Made by a program: the position numbers and the translations under genes. Below are positions 1-8,652 of a DNA stretch of 64,000 nucleotides, one piece after another (the first letter of the stretch is position 1; each line of letters begins with the position of its first letter). The notes under the pieces are model-generated. The model worked only from the letters and a program-made list of their open reading frames with translations. It did not search any database and was not told the origin of the DNA. Where the stretch lies: the NCBI GenBank assembly GCA_035496935.1, contig DATJED010000014.1:1-64000 (forward strand). The letters run 5' to 3'. Source of the DNA: Pseudopedobacter sp035496935. Its GTDB lineage: Bacteria > Bacteroidota > Bacteroidia > Sphingobacteriales > Sphingobacteriaceae.

Positions 1-144
1 ATCTTCTTAAAGAACTTCCGGCCACCCCTCACGGTTCGGCCTTTTTTATATCTTTCCGCCCAACGGCGTATTCGAGTCTTCCTGTTTTTTTACGGCCCTC
101 CGGGAATCGCTCCCTTCTTTCCTGTTTCCCGTTCTAACGGGATG

Positions 145-175
145 CAAAGATAGGGACTTTTTTCTCTTCCCCAAA
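145..175 (-). promoter_or_regulatory. Bacteroidota promoter P1 reading out of the left edge
   Basis: On the minus strand a TATCTTTG box (145-152) matches the Bacteroidota -7 consensus TAnnTTTG exactly. A TTTG -33 box lies at 172-175 with a 19-bp spacer, the ideal spacing for this promoter class. It is the downstream member of a tandem pair about 101 bp apart and points to position 1. No coding sequence lies between it and the edge. Confidence 0.7.
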
Positions 176-245
176 TTTTTTTTGATTTTTTTTATCCCCC
201 CTCTTTCTCTCTCACCGTTCCCGCCAACTTCGCGTTTGCGGAGTG

Positions 246-276
246 CAAAGATGCATATTATCACAGTCCGTTCCAA
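246..276 (-). promoter_or_regulatory. Upstream tandem promoter P2
   Basis: The minus strand carries CATCTTTG (246-253), one mismatch from TAnnTTTG, with TTGG (273-276) in the -33 position at the same 19-bp spacing as P1. Tandem strong promoters followed by a leader containing GTTCTTTAAG (near 5-25, minus strand; boxA-like) are typical of rRNA operons. An rRNA operon left of the window is therefore the likeliest target. That identity is inferred, because no rRNA sequence is in view. Confidence 0.55.
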
Positions 277-679
277 GCCTTACCGGGAAGTTTTTCCGGT
301 TTTTTTACGGATCTTACGTAACACCCTGGCTTACTGGAAGAAAAAATAGAACCGGGCTCCGGAAAGCGGGTCGGGACATATCTTTCAACCCACGAAATTG
401 AATCTAAGTGATAAGAAACCTTTAAAATATAGCTACGAAATCGCCGGAACAATCGGTCAGGTACCCCCTTCCGAACAACTGCTAGACATCCTTAATATAT
501 GCCATCAAATATCTGAGAGCCTATAGGAATCGAAGCGATAATAGAAAGACAATTAAATCTAGTGATTAAATATCTCCAAAGGATTTGTATTATAACAAAA
601 TTTGAAGCGGTATTAATTGCTTAGTAAAAAGTAAAAGAAAATACGGTTGGGTAATACTTGTCTTAAGTTACTCTATTTT
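277..679. other. Non-coding spacer upstream of tandem promoters
   Basis: This stretch lies between the P2 promoter and the tyrA-like gene end. It has several short GC-rich inverted repeats (for example around 283-300 and 350-375) but no convincing reading frame, tRNA or conserved RNA that I can recognise. Confidence 0.4.
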
Positions 680-1942
680 TTACGAACCAGAAGCTAAGCG
701 ATTAATTAACACCGCACTTTGTTCTCTTCCTTTTTCCAATAAGGGTTCAAAAAAGGTTTTAGCCTGCGTGAAATGGGATTTATAACCCTCCATATCTTTA
801 TAATTAATTAAAGAGGCCCATTCTCTAACGGCTGTATGAAACTCTAAATCATCACCTCTTATACTTTTATCATACAATGCGGTTTTTATTGTTTTCTCCA
901 GCAGTTCGTCATTTTTAAAAAGGTATTCTACTATTCCTAACCTTAATTTAAAAGGAGGCGTTTGGCACATCATATTATCATAAGGATTTATCTTGAGCTG
1001 GTGCCAAGCATCAACCATTGCTAATAAACTAAGATGTGAATTTGATTTTTCTAACGTTTTGTTGCTTCCAATGCTAAATTCCTTCATTATCTCATCGTCA
1101 AACAAGATAAGATTATGCTGGCCATGGAAAACAAAATCGCGGGCTTCGTAAATCCGCTTTCTAAAGTTCTCTTCATCTTCCTGAATCATCATTTTAAATA
1201 ATGCAGATTCTGATTGTGCGTAGGCTTGAATTTGTTTAGAAGCATAAGGATTTAAAATTGCCAATCCAGCGTAAATATGAGGCTTGTAGCTAAAGATCCT
1301 TAAAGTGGTTAGGATTTTAACATTATCGATCCCGGAAACATATGCTCCGCTTTCCCAGGGGTAAGTTCCTGCATTTTTCCATGCAGTCCCCATGCTCTCA
1401 AAACCCATGTGCGTTACAGCTTGTGTGTCTGCCATTATTTGATCATGCTGATGGTAATCTTGAAGTTCTATAATTTCTGATTCAAGGACACGAAGTATTT
1501 CTAAAGCTTTTTGATAATTTTCTTCTGTAATACGGTGGGGAGCAACTATTAATTTTTGTCCTTTGGTAGCAAAACCGGGTCCATGTAAGGCATGGGTTAA
1601 AATAATTTCGGTATTATGTGGTAAATATTTTTCAAAAGCTGCTACTTCAGGAGTTTTTACGGAAGTCATCCCCGTAACTAATGCACCGCTCTTTATAGAT
1701 AAAGCCGTTTTAGCCACTACATCAGCAATTTTTTCGGCTTCTACTGCGTAAAATACAAAGTCACTGGTTGCGGCAACTTCGTTAGCTGTGTTTAAAACTG
1801 TAATTCCAAAAGGTGAGAGTTCTTGTGTTAATGCTTCAAATTTATCAGGAAGATCACAACCTTGCACTTCTAATCTGGCTTTTGCAAATGTAAATGCGTA
1901 AAGCTTGCCCATATCTCCCAATCCTATGATTCCGATTTTCAT
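680..1942 (-). CDS. Prephenate dehydrogenase, TyrA-like
   Basis: The 420-aa protein opens with a Rossmann fold, GLGDMG at residues 7-12, as in NAD(P)-dependent prephenate dehydrogenases. It would oxidise and decarboxylate prephenate to 4-hydroxyphenylpyruvate in tyrosine synthesis in the cytoplasm. It is longer than the ~280-aa bacterial TyrA core and lacks an obvious chorismate mutase or ACT domain. The long C-terminal helical part and general look resemble the fungal TYR1 type. HALHGPG and the QDYHQHDQ segment fit the substrate-binding helical domain of this family. It stands alone, convergent with nothing, so context adds little. The family call is fairly secure and the exact cofactor preference is unknown. 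Confidence 0.8.
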   Translation of the reverse strand: MKIGIIGLGDMGKLYAFTFAKARLEVQGCDLPDKFEALTQELSPFGITVLNTANEVAATSDFVFYAVEAEKIADVVAKTALSIKSGALVTGMTSVKTPEVAAFEKYLPHNTEIILTHALHGPGFATKGQKLIVAPHRITEENYQKALEILRVLESEIIELQDYHQHDQIMADTQAVTHMGFESMGTAWKNAGTYPWESGAYVSGIDNVKILTTLRIFSYKPHIYAGLAILNPYASKQIQAYAQSESALFKMMIQEDEENFRKRIYEARDFVFHGQHNLILFDDEIMKEFSIGSNKTLEKSNSHLSLLAMVDAWHQLKINPYDNMMCQTPPFKLRLGIVEYLFKNDELLEKTIKTALYDKSIRGDDLEFHTAVREWASLINYKDMEGYKSHFTQAKTFFEPLLEKGREQSAVLINRLASGS

Positions 1943-2125
1943 GAACGCTAAGATAATATAAACAGTAAAAGTTCTGCTAAGAAAATTTAATTGTGTTTCT
2001 TGGTATCGGCTCGATAAAATCGAGAGACCATGTTAAGCACTCGTTACAAACGAGCGCAATGGAACGCAATAGGAGAGACGAGTAATGAGAGTGACAAGAG
2101 TTGTTTGCGCTAACGATTGGAACGG

Positions 2126-2167
2126 CATCCTTTTTTGTCCTTCGGCTCCGCTCAGGATGACAAAAAA
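2126..2167. repeat. REP-like palindromic extragenic element
   Basis: TTTTTTGTC at 2131-2139 is the reverse complement of GACAAAAAA at 2159-2167. They enclose a GC-rich core containing CTTCGGCTCCGCTCAGG. CATCC (2126-2130) can also pair with GGATG (2155-2159). The core matches a motif that I recall as common in intergenic DNA of Bacteroidota genomes. The overlapping open frame at 1977-2246 has no protein-like features. Confidence 0.55.
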
Positions 2168-2251
2168 GATATAGTGGAAAGCGTGTTAAAGCGCCCAAAA
2201 TATTAATGCTTGCTTGACGGCATAAAATGCGGGCCATTGGCACCAATAAAA

Positions 2252-2281
2252 AATCCCCTCAAATTTTCATTCGAGAGGATT
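2252..2281 (-). terminator. Putative terminator of dnaA
   Basis: AATCCCCTC (2252-2260) pairs with GAGAGGATT (2273-2281) with one mismatch and a 12-nt loop. On the minus strand it lies just after the dnaA stop and is followed by a T-rich run. Confidence 0.5.
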
Positions 2282-2300
2282 CTTCATCAGAAAATTTGGA

Positions 2301-3728
2301 TTAGCTCATTTTAAGCTTTTTCTGAATATCTTGTACGTAGGCTTTAAATTTTTTATCGGTATCAATTAAATCTTCAACGGTTTGGCAGGCGTAAATTACG
2401 GTAGAATGGTCTCGTCCGCCAAAAAATGCTCCGATAGATTTTAATGAGGTTTTAGTGTGGCTTTTGGCTAAATACATAGAAATTTGACGAGCCTGTACTA
2501 TCTCGCGTTTACGTGTTTTAGATTTTACCATTTCCACTGGCACTTCAAAATACTCGCAAACCAACTTCTGGATGTACTCCATAGAAATTTCTTTGCTGGT
2601 ATTTTTGATAAAGTTCTTTAGCATTTGTTTAGCTAACGCTAAATCTATCTCTTTCTTATTAAGTGTGGACTGTGCCAGCAAAGAAACCATTGCGCCTTCC
2701 AACTCTCTCACGTTGTTATCGATGTTATTGGCAACATATTCTATCACATCGTTCGGAAGTTCTATACCGTCCTGATACATCTTCTTTTTAAGGATGGCCA
2801 TACGGGTTTCGATATCAGGAACGGATAAATCTGCTGATAAACCCCATTTGAATCTTGATAATAATCTTTCCTCTAACCCTGCTAAATCTTTAGGTGGTTT
2901 ATCAGACGTTAGAATTAGCTGTTTGCCGGATTGGTGAAGGTGATTGAAAATATGGAAGAAAATATCCTGCGTTTTATCTTTACCTGCAAAGTTGTGCACA
3001 TCATCCATAATAATAATGTCCATTGCCTGGTAAAAATTAACAAAATCGTTAATGGTGTTGTTTTTTAAGGAATCTACAAACTGCTGACAAAATTTCTCGC
3101 AAGAAACGTAAATCACGAGCTTATCAGGCATGGTTCTTTTAACCTCGTTTCCGATTGCCTGCGCCAAATGCGTTTTACCTAAACCAACGCCACCATAAAT
3201 CATCAAAGGATTAAAAGAAGTACCTCCGGGTTTTGCACCTACGGCATAACCAGCCGAGCGGGCTAGACGGTTGCAATCTCCTTCAATAAAATTTTCAAAA
3301 GTATAGTTAGGATTTAACTGAGGATCTACCTGTAATTTTTTTAGTCCGGGAATTACGAAAGGGTTTTTGATATCCTTATTTAACGCAACCGGCATTGGGA
3401 TGGATTGGCTTTTCCCCTCGGCGCCATTTCCGCTTGATGGTATGTTTGTAGTATAGGGCTTTTGTGACGATGATTTTTCTACAACAATATTGTATTCTAA
3501 ACGTCCTGTATCGCCAAGTTGCTTTTTTATTGTTTTACGCAAAAGGCCTACATAATGCTCCTCTAACCACTCATAGAAGAATAAACTTGGTACTTGTATG
3601 GTTAACACACTAGCCTCTAACCTTAACGGAATGATTGGCTCAAACCAAGTTTTGAAACTCTGAGTCGGAATGTTATCCTTTATAATTTGCAGACAGTTTT
3701 CCCATACACTTGTACAAGTTTTTTCCAT
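2301..3728 (-). CDS. dnaA: Chromosomal replication initiator protein DnaA
   Basis: A 475-aa protein of normal DnaA length. It has the N-terminal DnaB/DiaA-interaction domain (about 1-90), a variable linker, the AAA+ ATPase domain with Walker A GGVGLGKTHL and Walker B IIMDDVH, and the C-terminal DNA-binding domain with the family signature ending GGRDHSTVIYACQTV. It binds DnaA boxes at oriC and melts the origin. No DnaA box (TTATCCACA or its complement) was found by eye in the flanking spacers 1943-2300 or 3729-3826, so the origin need not be adjacent. Identification is certain. Confidence 0.97.
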   Translation of the reverse strand: MEKTCTSVWENCLQIIKDNIPTQSFKTWFEPIIPLRLEASVLTIQVPSLFFYEWLEEHYVGLLRKTIKKQLGDTGRLEYNIVVEKSSSQKPYTTNIPSSGNGAEGKSQSIPMPVALNKDIKNPFVIPGLKKLQVDPQLNPNYTFENFIEGDCNRLARSAGYAVGAKPGGTSFNPLMIYGGVGLGKTHLAQAIGNEVKRTMPDKLVIYVSCEKFCQQFVDSLKNNTINDFVNFYQAMDIIIMDDVHNFAGKDKTQDIFFHIFNHLHQSGKQLILTSDKPPKDLAGLEERLLSRFKWGLSADLSVPDIETRMAILKKKMYQDGIELPNDVIEYVANNIDNNVRELEGAMVSLLAQSTLNKKEIDLALAKQMLKNFIKNTSKEISMEYIQKLVCEYFEVPVEMVKSKTRKREIVQARQISMYLAKSHTKTSLKSIGAFFGGRDHSTVIYACQTVEDLIDTDKKFKAYVQDIQKKLKMS

Positions 3729-3826
3729 TTGAATTTTCTAATATGTTGATTTAAAATGCGATGGAAGTACAGCGGGGATGCCGACTTCCGAGCATCGAAG
3801 ATTCAAAAAAAAATCGGTTAAAAAAA

Positions 3827-4774
3827 CTATATTTTGAAATTATTTTCAATCACCTCTAAGGCAGAAGTATAGCTCATTCGCTTTGAATTCTTACTTGAAA
3901 ACACATAATCTATCCTCCCTAAATTTATACCCGCAAAACCAACCTGGTTTACCAAAGTTTCGTTTCCGCTTTTGTTTCTGATGCTATCCGGCGTGGTTAA
4001 AAATGTATGTGTATGCCCTCCAATGATTAAGTCGGTGTGGTAGAGGTTTGAGGCCAAAACTACATCAGAGATTTTTTGTTCCTTATATTTATAGCCTAAG
4101 TGAGAGAGACATATTACCAAATCGCATTTATGATTCAGTTTCAGCTCCTTTTCGTATTTCAAGGCTTTTTCAACAGGATCCAAGTATTTTGTGTTGTCGT
4201 ATTGAACGGAGTTTACCAAACCGTCCAGCTGTATTCCGAGCCCGTAAACACCAATTTTTATTCCCTGTTTTTCAAAAATTTTATATGGGATAGATTTGCC
4301 TTCCATAGGCGTATCAACAAAATCATAATTTGAACTTATGATGGGGAAATTTGCATGAGACAACTGTTTTGCAAAACCTTCTACACCGTTATCAAAATCG
4401 TGATTTCCCATAATAGAAGCATCGTACCCCATCATGCTCATCATTTTAATTTCCAGCTCGCCACCCCACAGGTTAAAATAAGGTGTTCCCTGGAAAATAT
4501 CGCCGGCATCTAATAACAAAACGTTTTTTTCTTCTGACCTTATTTTATTGATTAACGTTGCCCGTGGCGCCACACCTCCTTTACCGGCATTTCGACTTCC
4601 GTCGAGCGGGAAAGGATCAATACGGCTGTGCACATCGTTTGTATGCAGAATCGTTAATTTCTTAAAATCATCCTTTGCAAAAACGCTTTCACTGTTTAAA
4701 CCCAAAGCAAACAATGTTGCCACTGAGAATCCCGTTTTTAAAAATTTTCTCCTATTTAATTTTGATTCTTCCAT
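3827..4774 (-). CDS. 5'-nucleotidase catalytic (metallophosphatase) domain protein
   Basis: The 315-aa product equals only the N-terminal metallophosphatase half of UshA/NadN-type 5'-nucleotidases. The family motifs LHTNDVHSR, NHDFDNG and GGHTHTF supply the di-metal site. The N-terminus NRRKFLKTG followed by a hydrophobic stretch is a Tat-like signal, so it probably acts in the periplasm. The C-terminal substrate-binding domain is missing here but encoded by the gene directly upstream (4752-5492), which overlaps it by 23 bp. The two products probably work together as one nucleotidase. Both genes share one transcript reading leftward. Confidence 0.85.
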   Translation of the reverse strand: MEESKLNRRKFLKTGFSVATLFALGLNSESVFAKDDFKKLTILHTNDVHSRIDPFPLDGSRNAGKGGVAPRATLINKIRSEEKNVLLLDAGDIFQGTPYFNLWGGELEIKMMSMMGYDASIMGNHDFDNGVEGFAKQLSHANFPIISSNYDFVDTPMEGKSIPYKIFEKQGIKIGVYGLGIQLDGLVNSVQYDNTKYLDPVEKALKYEKELKLNHKCDLVICLSHLGYKYKEQKISDVVLASNLYHTDLIIGGHTHTFLTTPDSIRNKSGNETLVNQVGFAGINLGRIDYVFSSKNSKRMSYTSALEVIENNFKI

Positions 4775-5492
4775 CGTTAACAGGGTTTAATTTTTCTCCA
4801 GCTTTTTGCTTTTTGCCGAGGTAAAGGAATAAAGCATCTCTTAATTTATAGGTTAAATCTGTGCGAGCTATAGCTTTGCTAAAAATTGCTCCTCCATCGC
4901 CACCGTTAGCCATATAATCGGATGTTAAAACCACATAACTTTTTGTTTTATCAAACGGTTGCCCATCGATTTGAATGTCCGTTGCTTTTTTCCCAACAAT
5001 AACATAGCTTGCTCCCGAAATTGGATCGCCCCCACCCTCTGCCATAAAATCAAAAAAGGTTTGCATATCTGTCCCTTTAAATGTCACCAGTGTAATCGCA
5101 TTTTCAAAAGGCATCAGTTCAAAAATTTTGTAACGGTAAATTTCTCCTTTCGGAAGCGGAATTCTTAAACCGCCGTAATTAGTATAGGCAAAATCAAAAT
5201 CAAGATTCCAATCTTTTCCGCTTTGATACATTGCATCGGCAAAAAAATTATTTAAAGGTCCTTCTGGTCTGTCTTTTTGGATTTCTTTTGCAGAAACAAC
5301 GACAACATCATTCATCATGGAGTCCAGCTTTTGCCTATAAGGAGAAACAAAAGCTTCCATTGTTGAATCCGGTTTTATGGCTGGATTAATTGGATAAAGC
5401 TTTTTTTCTGTTTTGCTAACGTGTAATTGATGGCTACAAGCGCTTAAAAGTAGCGAGGCTACAAGCCAAAGTTTTAAAACTGATTTTCGCAT
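4752..5492 (-). CDS. 5'-nucleotidase C-terminal domain lipoprotein
   Basis: The 246-aa product begins with a lipoprotein signal ending LLLSAC and continues as the 5_nucleotid_C domain. TNYGGLR, FELMPFENAI and the late SDYMANGGDGG segment are the substrate-binding elements that recognise the nucleobase in UshA-like enzymes. It has no metallophosphatase domain. That half is the next gene downstream, overlapping by 23 bp, so in the transcript the domain order is inverted relative to the fused enzyme. A membrane-anchored substrate-binding subunit with a periplasmic catalytic partner is my inference. Confidence 0.85.
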   Translation of the reverse strand: MRKSVLKLWLVASLLLSACSHQLHVSKTEKKLYPINPAIKPDSTMEAFVSPYRQKLDSMMNDVVVVSAKEIQKDRPEGPLNNFFADAMYQSGKDWNLDFDFAYTNYGGLRIPLPKGEIYRYKIFELMPFENAITLVTFKGTDMQTFFDFMAEGGGDPISGASYVIVGKKATDIQIDGQPFDKTKSYVVLTSDYMANGGDGGAIFSKAIARTDLTYKLRDALFLYLGKKQKAGEKLNPVNDGRIKIK

Positions 5493-5627
5493 TTTGTGCT
5501 TGATCTTCTAGAATTTTCTGCTCCCAAAATTGCGGATTCTTTTACTCGGATAAACACAAAATACATGAAATTTTTGTTACATTAATGCTTATACGAATTC
5601 TGCTAATTTTTTCCGCAATTCATTCAA

Positions 5628-6155
5628 CTACAATTCCTGTAAATCATTCTTCATTACCAAAAGCGCCAAATCATACGGGTTTTCTTCTAGTTCATCTAAT
5701 TTCGCAAAAACCAATTTACTCATTTCCACAGCCGTAGCTTCGGCCGGTAAATTTCCACTAGCATGGTTTACTAAACCAACAGTATCATCCTTCACACGTT
5801 TAATAATATTCCACGCATCTTTACTGATATATAATTGTTGAGAAATATTGTGCTGATATTCCGCCTTAACTTCCGCCAAAACTAAAGCTTGCAATTCCTT
5901 TGCGGACATGCCTGGCTGGTGCAAGCGCAACATTAAGTTACTTGGGTTAATGCGCTCTACAAAAAGCGTCATCCGCTCATAAGCTTGTAGTTTTAAAGGC
6001 AACATATCTTTCGCTACTAAGGTTTTATACTCTAAAGCTTTAATATTATAATAAGTATCAAAATGGCTTTTAAGTACAAAATAAGCGGTAAAAAATACAA
6101 ATAGACCGGAAAGCGTATATTTTAAAACATCAAAAAAGAAAATTGAAATATCCAT
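5628..6155 (-). CDS. Membrane-anchored protein of unknown function
   Basis: A 175-aa protein with one N-terminal transmembrane helix (about residues 5-28, rich in Phe and Leu) and a long helical, charged cytoplasmic or periplasmic part. I recognise no catalytic motif. It is divergently transcribed from the Fe-S carrier gene at 6242, with an 86-bp shared promoter region. Single-helix proteins like this occur in many Bacteroidota, but I cannot assign a role. Confidence 0.7.
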   Translation of the reverse strand: MDISIFFFDVLKYTLSGLFVFFTAYFVLKSHFDTYYNIKALEYKTLVAKDMLPLKLQAYERMTLFVERINPSNLMLRLHQPGMSAKELQALVLAEVKAEYQHNISQQLYISKDAWNIIKRVKDDTVGLVNHASGNLPAEATAVEMSKLVFAKLDELEENPYDLALLVMKNDLQEL

Positions 6156-6216
6156 GTGGTAATGTAAATTGAGGGTAAAATACGGTTATTAAAAAACAAA
6201 AATCTACATTTTCCCG

Positions 6217-6224
6217 TATATTTG
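6217..6224 (+). promoter_or_regulatory. -7 box for the Fe-S carrier gene
   Basis: TATATTTG matches TAnnTTTG exactly and lies 18 bp before the ATG of the gene at 6242. No good TTTG -33 box is seen at the ideal distance, so the start site is tentative. Confidence 0.45.
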
Positions 6225-6241
6225 AACATTAAATTATTTTT

Positions 6242-6592
6242 ATGAGCAACACAATAGAAGCTGTGGCACCAGTAACCTTAACTGAAGGTGCAAAAAAAGA
6301 GATTAAGAAATTAATGTCGCAACAGGAACTGGACGAATCATTTGGTTTACGTTTAGGCGTTGAAGGCGGTGGATGTTCTGGAATGAGTTATGTTTTAGGT
6401 TTCGACCAAACAAAAGAAGGCGATAGTGAATATAATATTGATGGGATAAAAGTATTTATGCACAAAGCACACGGACTTTATCTTGCCGGAATGGAAGTAG
6501 ATTTTCAGCAAGGTTTAAACGCTCGAGGTTTTGTTTTTAACAACCCGAACGCAAGTAGCACTTGCGGTTGCGGAACAAGTTTTTCTGTTTAA
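6242..6592 (+). CDS. A-type iron-sulfur cluster carrier (IscA/SufA/ErpA family)
   Basis: The 116-aa protein has the three invariant cysteines of A-type carriers: Cys45 in GGGCSGMSY, and Cys108 and Cys110 in the C-terminal STCGCG. It receives 2Fe-2S or 4Fe-4S clusters from the assembly scaffold and passes them to apoproteins in the cytoplasm. It stands alone here, away from a suf operon, which favours an ErpA-like housekeeping role over a Suf-specific one. The subfamily cannot be decided from sequence alone. Confidence 0.92.
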   Translation: MSNTIEAVAPVTLTEGAKKEIKKLMSQQELDESFGLRLGVEGGGCSGMSYVLGFDQTKEGDSEYNIDGIKVFMHKAHGLYLAGMEVDFQQGLNARGFVFNNPNASSTCGCGTSFSV

Positions 6593-6616
6593 GTTTTTAT
6601 TTTTGATTGATTTGTG

Positions 6617-6648
6617 AATGCCAGTCTTTTTTGAGGCTGGCATTTTTT
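6617..6648 (+). terminator. Rho-independent terminator
   Basis: AATGCCAGTC (6617-6626) pairs with GGCTGGCATT (6635-6644, allowing a G-T pair) and is followed by a T run. It lies about 25 bp after the Fe-S carrier gene. Confidence 0.75.
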
Positions 6649-7059
6649 ATTAATGAAAGTCAGATAGTTACACTTTAATTAATTCTCAAACCTACGATTC
6701 GGCACAATTTTTATTTTACGTAGAACAATGTTTTACCTATTAAAACTATTGTGATGATACTAGCTGTTTTTGAAATTCTACTTACTAAAATAACACCTTG
6801 GATAATGGGAATTGTTTACCATATCAATTATTTGATAAGGATATTTTATAATGTTTAGGTTTTAAAAACACCTGCTACATCCCGCGTCTTTCCTATCTCT
6901 TAATTGTCCGTAACTATTATAAATTTACGAGTGAGACATCTCCTATCGCCGATATGACTCGATGGAAATACCAATCGATTGAAAAGAAAGTCTAGTCCAG
7001 TCAAAAACAAGACTTCATTCAAAATTATATTATATAATTTTGAATTATATTTATCGCGA
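6649..7059. other. AT-rich intergenic spacer
   Basis: Between the terminator and the LpxH-like gene. A reading frame open from 6979 could extend the LpxH-like protein by 27 residues, but that part is Lys/Asn-rich and unlike the family. No RNA gene or repeat was recognised. Confidence 0.35.
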
Positions 7060-7812
7060 ATGGAGAAAACGCATTATTATTTCGCATCGGATTTTCATTT
7101 GGGCGCACCAAATTACGAAAGTAGCCGGGCCAGAGAAGATAAACTGGTGGCCTGGCTAGATTTCATAAAAAAAGATGCTCATTCCGTTTTTTTGATGGGC
7201 GATGTATTTGATTTTTGGTTCGAGTACGCTACGGTTGTGCCGAAAGGTTATATCCGGCTTTTAGGAAAGCTTGCAGAGTTGAGTGATGCTGGTATTAAAC
7301 TCTACTTTTTTAAAGGCAACCATGATATGTGGGTTTTCGATTATTTTAAAAAGGAACTAAACACAACCATTATTAGCAATGAACTGCTTTTAAACTTAAA
7401 CGGAAAGCGATTTTTTTTGCACCATGGCGACGGTTTGGGCAAAGGTGACAACGGTTACAAACTTTTAAAAAACTTTTTCAGAAGCAATTTTTGTCAATGG
7501 CTTTTTGCTCGCTTGCACCCGAATTTTGGAGTTGGAATAGCAAACTATTGGAGCCAGAAAAGCAGGATCGCGGGTAATAAAAAACACGGGGAACGCCAGA
7601 CAGATTACGAAAAAAACTGGCTAGCAGGCTATTATCAAGAATTAAAACAAAAATTTGGCGAAGTTGATTATGTAATTATGGGGCATCGGCATTTCCCGGT
7701 TAAATTTGAAATAGAAAATGCCATTTACGTTAACTTAGGTGAATGGGTAAATTTTACCAGTTACGCCGTTTTTGATGGTACCGGTCTTCAGTTAAAAAGT
7801 TTTGAGCTTTAA
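7060..7812 (+). CDS. UDP-2,3-diacylglucosamine pyrophosphohydrolase-like metallophosphoesterase
   Basis: From the ATG at 7060 the product is 250 aa and starts MEKTHYYFASDFHLG. This places the first metal motif (D-x-H) at residue 11, as in LpxH. Further metal and catalytic motifs follow in order: MGDVFDFW, GNHDMW, HHGDG and GHRHFP. LpxH cleaves UDP-2,3-diacylglucosamine to lipid X in lipid A synthesis at the inner membrane. The upstream in-frame ATG at 6979 adds a basic extension absent from the family, so I prefer 7060. The next gene starts 8 bp downstream and is probably cotranscribed. Confidence 0.85.
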   Translation: MEKTHYYFASDFHLGAPNYESSRAREDKLVAWLDFIKKDAHSVFLMGDVFDFWFEYATVVPKGYIRLLGKLAELSDAGIKLYFFKGNHDMWVFDYFKKELNTTIISNELLLNLNGKRFFLHHGDGLGKGDNGYKLLKNFFRSNFCQWLFARLHPNFGVGIANYWSQKSRIAGNKKHGERQTDYEKNWLAGYYQELKQKFGEVDYVIMGHRHFPVKFEIENAIYVNLGEWVNFTSYAVFDGTGLQLKSFEL

Positions 7813-7820
7813 ACGATCTA

Positions 7821-8639
7821 ATGCAAAAATTGATTGGGATAATTTACGGAATTTCGCTGTTCTTGCTTTTAATTGGCAACGCAAATTTGTATGCACAGGA
7901 ATATAGTTTAATTGCTAAAATAGATACCGTTGCCAAAATTGCTACCGTAGATAACCTAGGAAATTTATTTGTGGTTACGCTTAAAAATGAACTTTTAAAG
8001 TTTAACCCCAATGGTAAGTTTTTATGGAATTATACCAATAAATCATACGGAGAAATTACTCAGCTTGATGTAACTGATCCGTTGAGGGTAATTTTATATT
8101 ATCCGGCTTACCAGCAAGTGGTGGTGCTTAACAATAACCTCAGCGAGATTAGCAAATATACTTTTAACCAAAATCCCGATTTACAGATTTCTTTAATTGC
8201 ATCGGCCAATAACAACGGTTTTTGGGCTTATGACCAAATTAACCGTGAACTGCGCAAACTGACCAATTATTTTGTTGATGATTTAAAAAGCGGAAATATT
8301 TACCAACGCAACGGTTTTGATATGCAGGCTAATTTTATGCTTACCGATGACCAACAGGTTTATATTAATGATACCATTGCCGGAATCCGAATTTTTGACC
8401 GATATGGCAATTTTATTAAAACTGCGGCGGTTTACCCCAAAGAAGATTTTAATGTGGAAGGAAATGAGATTTACTTTACGAAGGAAAATAAATTGATGCG
8501 GTATAACTATCAAACTTTTGATTTACAGCAGATTCCTTTACCAGAAAAAGCAGCATTTCACAATGCTATTCTTAGGTTTAACAGGCTCATCATTTTAAGG
8601 GAAAAAGATTTAACTTTGTGGGCTGTTAGAAAAAACTGA
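7821..8639 (+). CDS. Secreted protein of unknown function, beta-propeller-like
   Basis: The 272-aa product has a signal peptide (about 1-25, ending LYAQ) and then repeated beta-rich blocks of 35-45 residues that look like propeller blades, such as DNLGNLFVVTL, FNPNGKFLWNY and NNNLSEISKY. No catalytic motif is visible. It follows the LpxH-like gene by 8 bp, so it may be part of an envelope-related operon. A periplasmic or outer-membrane structural role is possible but unproven. Confidence 0.7.
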   Translation: MQKLIGIIYGISLFLLLIGNANLYAQEYSLIAKIDTVAKIATVDNLGNLFVVTLKNELLKFNPNGKFLWNYTNKSYGEITQLDVTDPLRVILYYPAYQQVVVLNNNLSEISKYTFNQNPDLQISLIASANNNGFWAYDQINRELRKLTNYFVDDLKSGNIYQRNGFDMQANFMLTDDQQVYINDTIAGIRIFDRYGNFIKTAAVYPKEDFNVEGNEIYFTKENKLMRYNYQTFDLQQIPLPEKAAFHNAILRFNRLIILREKDLTLWAVRKN

Positions 8640-8652
8640 GTTTCTTGCACAA

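Noticed and set aside
1977..2246. 89-codon open frame on the minus strand
   Set aside because: It runs through the REP-like palindrome and its product lacks protein-like features (scattered Cys and Arg, no start context).
3729..3826. Possible oriC beside dnaA
   Set aside because: No DnaA box (TTATCCACA or complement) or AT-rich repeat array was found here or in 1943-2300.
6979..7059. 27-residue N-terminal extension of the LpxH-like protein
   Set aside because: The Lys/Asn-rich extension would place the metal motif too far from the N-terminus. The ATG at 7060 fits the family.
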